Assembly: GCA_050292445.1 (NCBI GenBank) | Contig: JBNKLQ010000199.1 | Span: 1 to 11,822, forward strand | Source of the DNA: Leptofilum sp050292445 | GTDB lineage: Bacteria > Chloroflexota > Anaerolineae > Promineifilales > Promineifilaceae | Direction: 5' to 3' | Length of the DNA stretch: 11,822 bases | In this document: positions 7,786-11,822 of the stretch, in pieces | How the letters are laid out: every line of letters starts with the position of its first letter | Position numbering within the stretch: position 1 is the stretch's first letter | Translations under genes and position numbers: made by a program | Notes under the pieces: model-generated | Databases searched by the model: none | Seen by the model: only the letters and a program-made list of their open reading frames with translations | Told to the model about the DNA's origin: nothing

Positions 7786-7828
7786 CGGTAACCCGATTGG
7801 GTGGGTTGCCGACAATGATAGTATTGTC
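7786..7828. repeat. two adjacent inverted repeats in the intergenic region
   Basis: The first hairpin pairs CGGTAACCC (7786-7794) with GGGTTGCCG (7803-7811) around an 8-nt loop, with one G-T wobble. The second pairs GACAAT (7811-7816) with ATTGTC (7823-7828) around a 6-nt spacer. No T-tract follows on either strand, so a standard intrinsic terminator is unlikely. Regulatory RNA structure or a protein site is possible. Confidence 0.5.
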
Positions 7829-7970
7829 ACCTTTTCGGTTGCACAGTGGTTACAGACAAACTCACCCTGCTAGCTCTCTGATTTTTTAAGGGAAAGTGAC
7901 AAAGTGGGGAGGAAACGGCCGTTCCCGGCATCTTCCTCAATTCGTGGGAATCAATTATCTGGGTGCTGCC

Positions 7971-8570
7971 TTACAAAGATTTTAGAACCTTGTCATGCTC
8001 TTTGCTGCTGATGCGCTGGTGGGCTTCCAAAATATCCAGCACGCGGCTGATGCTCATAGCGGCGTGCAGCTTATAGCCGTGATCGTTCATGTTGGCAATG
8101 CCCCCCTGTTCGCGGTCAATGAGCACCACGGCTTCAGTCACCTGCAAGCCAGACGCTTTAAGGGCAACAATCGCTTGCAAAATGGAGTCGCCGGAGGTGA
8201 TAAGGTCGTCGATGACAACGGCCGTATTCCCCACCTGCCATACCCCTTCAATTTGCTTACCCGTACCGTAGCTTTTGGCCGTTTTGCGCGGGTAAATGAG
8301 CGGCTTGTCCATATCCAGGCAAAGCGCCGTGCCCAAAGGCAACCCGGCCAGCGGCGTGGCTGCAAGCAAATCAAACGACAGCTTTTCCAACATCGTTCGA
8401 TACGCGGCAATCGCCTGCCGCAGCGCCGCCGGATAAGAAACCAGCAGCCGCAAATCGAGGTAAATGCGGGATTTTTTGCCGCTGTGCAGCTTGAATTTGC
8501 CAAGCTGAACGGCACCAATGTCATATAAGGTCAAGGCCAGTTGTTCCAGGGGGGGCAAGGTCTCACTCAT
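7971..8570 (-). CDS. pyrE: orotate phosphoribosyltransferase (UMP-synthase-like type)
   Basis: Joins orotate and PRPP to give orotidine 5'-monophosphate, the fifth step of pyrimidine synthesis, in the cytoplasm. The protein has 199 residues, normal for the family. The PRPP-binding motif AVVIDDLITSGDS is at 117-129. The mobile catalytic loop PRKTAKSYGTGKQIEG spans 94-109. Near the N-terminus KFKLHSGKKSRIYLDLR (25-41) matches the OPRT orotate-side region. The C-terminal stretch VVLIDREQGGIANMNDHG (148-165) looks more like the OPRT domain of eukaryotic UMP synthase than like E. coli PyrE. No orotidine decarboxylase domain is attached. The start at 8568-8570 (MSETLPP) is chosen over an in-frame start at 8747, because the extra 59 residues come from repeat-like intergenic DNA. 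There is no Shine-Dalgarno sequence; the predicted promoter ends 8 bp before the ATG. It diverges from the gene at 8712. Confidence 0.95.
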   Translation of the reverse strand: MSETLPPLEQLALTLYDIGAVQLGKFKLHSGKKSRIYLDLRLLVSYPAALRQAIAAYRTMLEKLSFDLLAATPLAGLPLGTALCLDMDKPLIYPRKTAKSYGTGKQIEGVWQVGNTAVVIDDLITSGDSILQAIVALKASGLQVTEAVVLIDREQGGIANMNDHGYKLHAAMSISRVLDILEAHQRISSKEHDKVLKSL

Positions 8571-8578
8571 GGGGTGTG

Positions 8579-8607
8579 ATCTTAACACGAATTTGGGATT
8601 CGGTAAA
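8579..8607 (-). promoter_or_regulatory. candidate pyrE promoter giving a leaderless mRNA
   Basis: Read on the minus strand, a -35-like TTTACC (8602-8607), a 17-bp spacer and a -10-like TAAGAT (8579-8584) precede the pyrE ATG by only 8 bp. Transcription would then start within about 0-2 bases of the ATG, which fits the lack of a ribosome site. It is a prediction from box similarity only. Confidence 0.5.
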
Positions 8608-8660
8608 CACAATTTTGGTTCGCCGCTGCGGGGGATGTTGTGATAAAGTGGGGCAGGCGC

Positions 8661-8716
8661 TAGAGATTGAAGACTGGAGGCTTGTCCTGAGCGAAGCCGA
8701 GGGATTAGAGATTGAA
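8661..8716. repeat. short repeat-like insert flanked by an 11-bp direct repeat
   Basis: TAGAGATTGAA occurs at 8661-8671 and again at 8706-8716, flanking 34 bp that include CTTGTCCTGAGCGAAGCCGA (8681-8700). That phrase resembles widespread intergenic repeats related to GTCCTGAGCGAAG in Chloroflexota and other genomes (recognised from memory, not searched). The TTG start codon of the downstream gene lies in the second copy of the direct repeat. Confidence 0.6.
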
Positions 8717-9914
8717 AGAGAAGCAGTTTAACACACGTGCTGTTCATGCTGGTGAGAGAGCTGATTTCACCAATGTCAATTCTGTTGTTACCCCGATTTT
8801 CCCCTCTGTGGGCTACACCTTTACCGATTCCAACGAGCTAGACGCCGTGCTGGGCGGTGAGCAGCCAGGCTATGTTTATTCGCCGCGGTATGCTAATCCG
8901 ACGGTGGTGGCTTGGGAAACGGCCGTTGCCAACCTGGAATCTGCTGAAGCCGCCATCGCTTTGCCTTCTGGCATGGCGGCGATTCATCTGGCACTGTTGG
9001 GAGCCGGGGTACGCGCAGGATGCCACGTTGTCGTCGCGGCAGATGTGTACGGCGCGACCTACTCGCTGGTGCAAGGCATTTTTACAGAGCTGGGGGCCAC
9101 AGTGCATCTGGTGGATGTGCTGGATTTGGTGGAAATTGAGGCGATTTTGGTACGGGAGAAGGTTACGGCCGTTCTCGTCGAAACCATCTCTAACCCCCTC
9201 ATGAAAGTCGCCGACCTGCCTCGCCTGGCCAAGATCGCCCACGCCCATGACGCCTTGCTGCTGGTAGACAACACCTTCTGCTCCCCTTACCTCTGCAATC
9301 CCATCCAGTTTGGGGCAGACATGGTGATCCACAGCGCCACCAAGTTTATTGGTGGGCATGGCGACGTGATGGCGGGTGTGGTGGCCACCAGCGCCGAACT
9401 CAAAGCCGAGATGGTTCGGCTGAACAAGCTGCTGGGCAGCAGCCTGGGGCCATTTGAAGCCTGGCTGGCCCATCGCGGCCTGAAAACCTTGCCCCTGCGG
9501 ATGCGCCAGCAATGCCAAAACGCCCTGGAAATCGCCACCTGGCTGCAAAGCCATCCCCAAATCAGCCAGGTGCATTACGCCTTCCTGCCCGATCATCCCC
9601 AATTTGGCCTGATGAACCGCTTGAGTGAGGGCAAAGGCGGCGGCGCGGTGCTTTCGTTTGAAGTGCGCGGCGCAGGCAAACCGGAGATTTTTGCCCTGAT
9701 GGACGCTCTACAGCTCATCCAGCCCGCCACCTCGCTGGGCGATATTTATTCGCTGATGCTCTACCCGGCCATCTCCTCCCACCGCACCCTCACCCCGGCA
9801 GAGCGACACGGTCTGGGCATCGGCGACGGCCTGCTGCGCCTCTCCACCGGCATTGAAGACGCAGCCGACATTCAGGCAGATCTGGAGCAGGCTTTGTCAA
9901 GAATAGAACGCTGA
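8712..9914 (+). CDS. PLP-dependent trans-sulfuration enzyme (cystathionine gamma-synthase/lyase family)
   Basis: A 400-residue fold-type I PLP enzyme of the Cys/Met metabolism family, acting on sulfur amino acids in the cytoplasm. Markers are TRAVHAGE (8-15), the tetramer-contact motif YSPRYANPT (57-64, Tyr57 and Arg59 touching the PLP phosphate of the partner), LPSGMAAIH (84-92), DVYGATYSL (111-119), LLLVDNTFCSPY (182-193, Asp186), the PLP-lysine motif HSATKFIGGHGDVMAG (207-222, Lys211), SLGDIYSLMLYP (341-352), and LLRLSTGIED (374-383, Arg376 for the carboxylate). The cysteine typical of methionine gamma-lyase (YGCT) is Ala115 here, so that activity is less likely. Synthase, gamma-lyase and sulfhydrylase roles cannot be told apart by eye. 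The start is TTG; a GAGGGA lies 7 bp upstream. A strong hairpin begins 5 bp after the stop. Confidence 0.93.
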   Translation: MKEKQFNTRAVHAGERADFTNVNSVVTPIFPSVGYTFTDSNELDAVLGGEQPGYVYSPRYANPTVVAWETAVANLESAEAAIALPSGMAAIHLALLGAGVRAGCHVVVAADVYGATYSLVQGIFTELGATVHLVDVLDLVEIEAILVREKVTAVLVETISNPLMKVADLPRLAKIAHAHDALLLVDNTFCSPYLCNPIQFGADMVIHSATKFIGGHGDVMAGVVATSAELKAEMVRLNKLLGSSLGPFEAWLAHRGLKTLPLRMRQQCQNALEIATWLQSHPQISQVHYAFLPDHPQFGLMNRLSEGKGGGAVLSFEVRGAGKPEIFALMDALQLIQPATSLGDIYSLMLYPAISSHRTLTPAERHGLGIGDGLLRLSTGIEDAADIQADLEQALSRIER

Positions 9915-9918
9915 TCAA

Positions 9919-9959
9919 CCTGATTACCCTGATTAGAAACCAAAATCAGGGTAATCAGG
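9919..9959. repeat. hairpin with 16-bp perfect arms after the PLP-enzyme gene
   Basis: CCTGATTACCCTGATT (9919-9934) pairs exactly with its inverse at 9944-9959 around a 9-nt loop. It begins 5 bp after the PLP-enzyme stop. The arm itself is a near-tandem of CCTGATTA units. It is followed by AAAAT rather than a T-tract, so if it stops transcription it is not a standard intrinsic terminator. It may be a dispersed palindromic repeat. Confidence 0.8.
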
Positions 9960-10016
9960 AAAATCTGCGTACCATTGTTAGCAACTGTAGCCACACTTTC
10001 TTAGCGCGAAGTAGCC

Positions 10017-10044
10017 GTAGGTCAAGTTTGCAAACTTGACCTAC
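10017..10044. repeat. 28-bp perfect palindrome
   Basis: Fourteen-base arms starting GTAGGTCAAGTTTG meet with no loop at 10030/10031. The mirror arm ends in CTAC at 10044. The DNA is extragenic, 120 bp before the oxidoreductase start. It could be a dispersed extragenic palindrome, a cruciform, or a dimeric-protein operator. Confidence 0.85.
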
Positions 10045-10097
10045 AATCAAACATCAACAGATTTTGCAGATGGCGCAGTTTGCGCTCTCAGATTTTT

Positions 10098-10139
10098 CTC
10101 TGTGTAGCTCTGTGTCTCCTCTGTGAAACTCTGTGTTCC
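10098..10139. repeat. imperfect tandem repeat of CTCTGTG, four units
   Basis: CTCTGTG begins at 10098, 10108, 10119 and 10129, a period of 10-11 bp, close to one helical turn. It lies directly upstream of the ribosome site of the next gene. The minus strand reads as HRGDTELHRE-type peptide, a repeat-derived phrase often seen in mis-called ORFs, so it is probably a dispersed intergenic repeat. Confidence 0.75.
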
Positions 10140-10150
10140 TAACTATTTTC

Positions 10151-10156
10151 AAGGAG
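10151..10156 (+). promoter_or_regulatory. ribosome binding site of the FAD oxidoreductase
   Basis: AAGGAG, 8 bases before the ATG at 10165. It fixes the start of the oxidoreductase. Confidence 0.85.
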
Positions 10157-10164
10157 AAAAGCAC

Positions 10165-11822
10165 ATGACGCATCAGGCACAAGTTGTCATTATTGGTTCT
10201 GGGATTGTGGGCTGCGCCACGGCGTACCACCTCGCAAAAATGGGCTGGAAAGATGTTCTGGTCATCGACAAGGGGGAGCTGTTTGAGAACGATGGCTCGA
10301 CTTCGCATGCACCGGGGGGCGTGGTGCCGCTGAGCCACAACAAGCTGCTCACCCAAATGGGCATGTACACGGCCGATCTCATCGCCAGCCTGGATCATTT
10401 TAGCAGTGCGCAAAACACGTTCAACCGCGTGGGCCAGCTAGAAATCGCCATCTCCGAGGCGCGCTGGCAGGATTTGAAGCGGCTGCACGGCACGGCCAAG
10501 GCTTACCACTGCGAAACCCATCTGCTGACCCCGCAAGAGTCGGCCGAAAAAATGCCGCTGCTGGACCCAGCTCAATTTGTGGGCAGCCTGTACGTGCCCG
10601 CAGGCATGATTGTGAAAGGGTCGCACGTCACGGCCGCTTTGGCTCGTGAAGCGGAAGCAATGGACGCGGCCAAATTTGTGGGCCACACGGCGATGACCGA
10701 CATCGAAGTGAAAAATGGGCGAGTTACGGCCGTTCTCACCAACAACCCCGACATGCCGCGCATCGAGTGTGAAAATGTGCTCCTGGCAGCCAACATCTGG
10801 GCACCGGCGCTTAGCGAAAAGTTCGGCATTCACCTGCCGCTGATGGCCTTCGAGCACCAGTACGTCATCACCAATGATTTGGACCGGCTGTCTGATTTTG
10901 ACCCGGCCAACAAAGACCACGAAGTCACCTACCCCACCATGCGCGAGCTGGATTCGACGATGTATTACCGGCAGCATTGGCAGGCGTACGGCATCGGCAG
11001 CTACTACCACCGGCCGCACATGGTTCGGCCGCAGGATGTGAAAAAAACGGCGATTCACGAGTTCACGCCAGATGACTTTTTTGGCAAGCCGTGGGATCAG
11101 GCCAAGCGGCTGCTGCCCGCCATCGCCCAGGCAGATGCCGTCGGCTGGCAGCGACAGTTTAACGGCATGTTTGCCTTTTCCAGCGACGGGATGCCGATAA
11201 TTGGCGAGTCGCAGGTGAAGGGATTTTGGACGGCCGTTGCATCTTGGATCACGCACGCGGGCGGGGTGGCCAAATCGGTGGCGGAGTGGATGACCACCGG
11301 AGAATCGGAATGGGACATGCGCCAGGCGCACCTGCACCGCTTCCACCAGTTCCAGACCACCGAGGCATACACCACGGTCATCACCAAGAAAAATTACCGC
11401 GAAGTGTACGACATCGTGCATCCCAAGCAGTCGATCACCGAGCCGCGTAACGTGCGCCTGAGTCCGTTTGCTCCGCGTTTGGCAGCGCTGAAGCCGGAAT
11501 ACACCGCCTTTGCCGGGATTGAACTGCCGAACTGGTTTGCGGAAAACGGCCGTCTCCTGGAAAAGTACGAAGACCAGATTCCCCCACGCAGCGGCTGGGC
11601 GGCACAATACTGGTCGCCCATTCAGGGGGCGGAACATTTGGAAACGCGCAACAACGCCGCCATGTTTGATCTGACCGGCCTGTCGATCATCGAGGTAAAG
11701 GGGCCGGGCGCGGCCGACTTTAGCAACACTTTGTGCAGCAACCAGATGGACGTACCGGTGGGTCGGGTCGTCTACACCACCTGGCTCACGCCCAAAGGCG
11801 GCGTCAAACGGGACCTGACCGT
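10165..11822 (+). CDS. FAD-dependent oxidoreductase, dimethylglycine/sarcosine dehydrogenase type (partial, cut by right edge)
   Basis: Likely oxidises an N-methylated glycine or similar amine and passes the one-carbon unit to tetrahydrofolate; exact substrate unknown. The first 552 codons are present. The DAO-type FAD domain opens with VVIIGSGIVGCATAYHLAK (GSGIVG at 11-16) and the ribose-binding acidic residue in VLVIDKG (Asp35). STSHAPGG (45-52) contains His48, in the place where dimethylglycine and sarcosine dehydrogenases carry the histidine that binds FAD covalently. The SSDGMPIIGE and GFWTAVASW stretches close the FAD/substrate domain. A linker domain follows. From about residue 490 (LETRNNAAMFDLT, then KGPGAADF and TPKGGVKRDLTV) a GCV_T-like folate-binding domain begins and runs off the window. 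The usual family length is about 800-860 residues, so about a third is missing. It is preceded by a good ribosome site and a repeat-rich spacer. Confidence 0.93.
   Translation, partial: MTHQAQVVIIGSGIVGCATAYHLAKMGWKDVLVIDKGELFENDGSTSHAPGGVVPLSHNKLLTQMGMYTADLIASLDHFSSAQNTFNRVGQLEIAISEARWQDLKRLHGTAKAYHCETHLLTPQESAEKMPLLDPAQFVGSLYVPAGMIVKGSHVTAALAREAEAMDAAKFVGHTAMTDIEVKNGRVTAVLTNNPDMPRIECENVLLAANIWAPALSEKFGIHLPLMAFEHQYVITNDLDRLSDFDPANKDHEVTYPTMRELDSTMYYRQHWQAYGIGSYYHRPHMVRPQDVKKTAIHEFTPDDFFGKPWDQAKRLLPAIAQADAVGWQRQFNGMFAFSSDGMPIIGESQVKGFWTAVASWITHAGGVAKSVAEWMTTGESEWDMRQAHLHRFHQFQTTEAYTTVITKKNYREVYDIVHPKQSITEPRNVRLSPFAPRLAALKPEYTAFAGIELPNWFAENGRLLEKYEDQIPPRSGWAAQYWSPIQGAEHLETRNNAAMFDLTGLSIIEVKGPGAADFSNTLCSNQMDVPVGRVVYTTWLTPKGGVKRDLT

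Larger units (their letters stand above)
7597..7970. other. 374-bp intergenic region between pyrE and the synthetase/GNAT gene
   Basis: No convincing gene is seen. The region should hold the promoter of the downstream synthetase/GNAT gene and the 3' end of the pyrE transcript, both on the minus strand. Only weak -10-like stretches are visible (for example TAAAAT near 7670). It contains two adjacent hairpins (7786-7811 and 7811-7828). It also holds one ACGGCCGT octamer (7915-7922) lying in a near-palindrome (GGAAACGGCCGTTCCC). A 31-codon plus-strand reading frame (7682-7777) could encode one membrane helix but has no ribosome site. Confidence 0.6.
9915..10164. other. repeat-rich intergenic spacer
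   Basis: A 250-bp gap between two plus-strand genes, packed with three unrelated repeat structures (hairpin, palindrome and tandem repeat, listed separately). No clear sigma-70 promoter was recognised. An open frame on the minus strand crossing into the oxidoreductase is repeat-derived and not accepted as a gene. Confidence 0.7.
480..11553. repeat. iterated octamer palindrome ACGGCCGT, 14 copies across the window
   Basis: Exact copies start at 480, 1337, 2643, 2920, 3900, 5373, 6343, 7915, 8218, 8919, 9165, 10726, 11230 and 11546. The mean spacing is about 0.85 kb. About 0.2 copies would be expected from base composition. Thirteen copies are inside genes. Nine read Thr-Ala-Val, three read Tyr/Asn-Gly-Arg, one reads Ile-Arg-Pro-Tyr, and one is intergenic. 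About a dozen further CGGCCG cores have other flanking bases. The coordinates here only bound the series. Confidence 0.9.

Noticed and set aside
8571..8747. 59-residue N-terminal extension of pyrE from an upstream in-frame start
   Set aside because: The extra peptide comes from intergenic repeat DNA (the RLRSGQAS-type phrase) and overlaps the start of the divergent gene. OPRT homology begins after MSETLPP.
8838..9602. 254-codon minus-strand frame
   Set aside because: It is a shadow of the PLP-enzyme gene, with compositional rather than domain-like sequence.
10017..10139. CRISPR array
   Set aside because: The repeats are of different kinds and the CTCTGTG units are too short and too close; no regular spacers.
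10054..10413. 119-codon minus-strand frame reading HRGDTELHRE-like peptide
   Set aside because: It is built from the CTCTGTG repeat and antisense DNA of the oxidoreductase; a repeat artefact.
10438..11637. 399-codon open frame on the minus strand
   Set aside because: It is antisense to the FAD oxidoreductase, whose protein has clear FAD and GCV_T motifs. The minus-strand peptide shows no recognisable domain.

Overview
This is a bacterial window of about 11.8 kb with moderate GC. It is gene-dense and has a few repeat-rich gaps. The organism cannot be named from the sequence. The iterated palindromes, the intergenic repeat types, the unfused ABC-2 exporter and the sarcosine/dimethylglycine-dehydrogenase-like oxidoreductase would suit a Chloroflexota (Anaerolineae-like) genome, but that is inference only. 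No tRNA, rRNA, CRISPR array or transposase gene was found.

Region 1 (1-4717, all minus strand) is one regulated exporter operon. In transcription order it holds a TetR-family repressor, a small three-helix membrane protein, an ABC ATPase, two ABC-2 type permeases and a second ABC ATPase cut by the left edge. Spacing is 6-17 bp, or a 4-bp overlap between the permeases. A near-consensus sigma-70 promoter (TTGACA-17-TACAAT) lies upstream of the tetR gene. A perfect 32-bp palindrome centred on TGACCGGTCA covers the expected transcription start, which predicts autorepression of the whole operon. The layout resembles an unfused version of the E. coli ybhFSR/cecR system, without a visible HlyD-type adaptor.

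Region 2 (4774-7970) holds a 916-residue fusion of an NDP-forming acyl-CoA synthetase with a C-terminal GNAT acetyltransferase (Pat-like). A strong intrinsic terminator follows it and insulates the exporter operon. The 374-bp gap upstream of this gene has two adjacent hairpins and no convincing gene.

Region 3 (7971-9914) is a divergent pair. One gene is an orotate phosphoribosyltransferase (pyrE) that resembles the OPRT domain of eukaryotic UMP synthase and may be leaderless. The other is a PLP-dependent trans-sulfuration enzyme that begins with TTG. A short repeat-like insert flanked by an 11-bp direct repeat sits exactly at that TTG.

Region 4 (9915-11822) begins with a 250-bp spacer containing three different repeat structures: a 16-bp-arm hairpin, a 28-bp perfect palindrome and a CTCTGTG tandem repeat. 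It continues with a FAD-dependent oxidoreductase of the dimethylglycine/sarcosine dehydrogenase type, cut by the right edge inside its folate-binding GCV_T-like domain.

The strongest unexplained signal is genome-scale. The octamer palindrome ACGGCCGT occurs 14 times in the window, against roughly 0.2 expected by chance. It occurs in all three codon registers and once between genes, much like the HIP1 element of cyanobacteria but with a different sequence.
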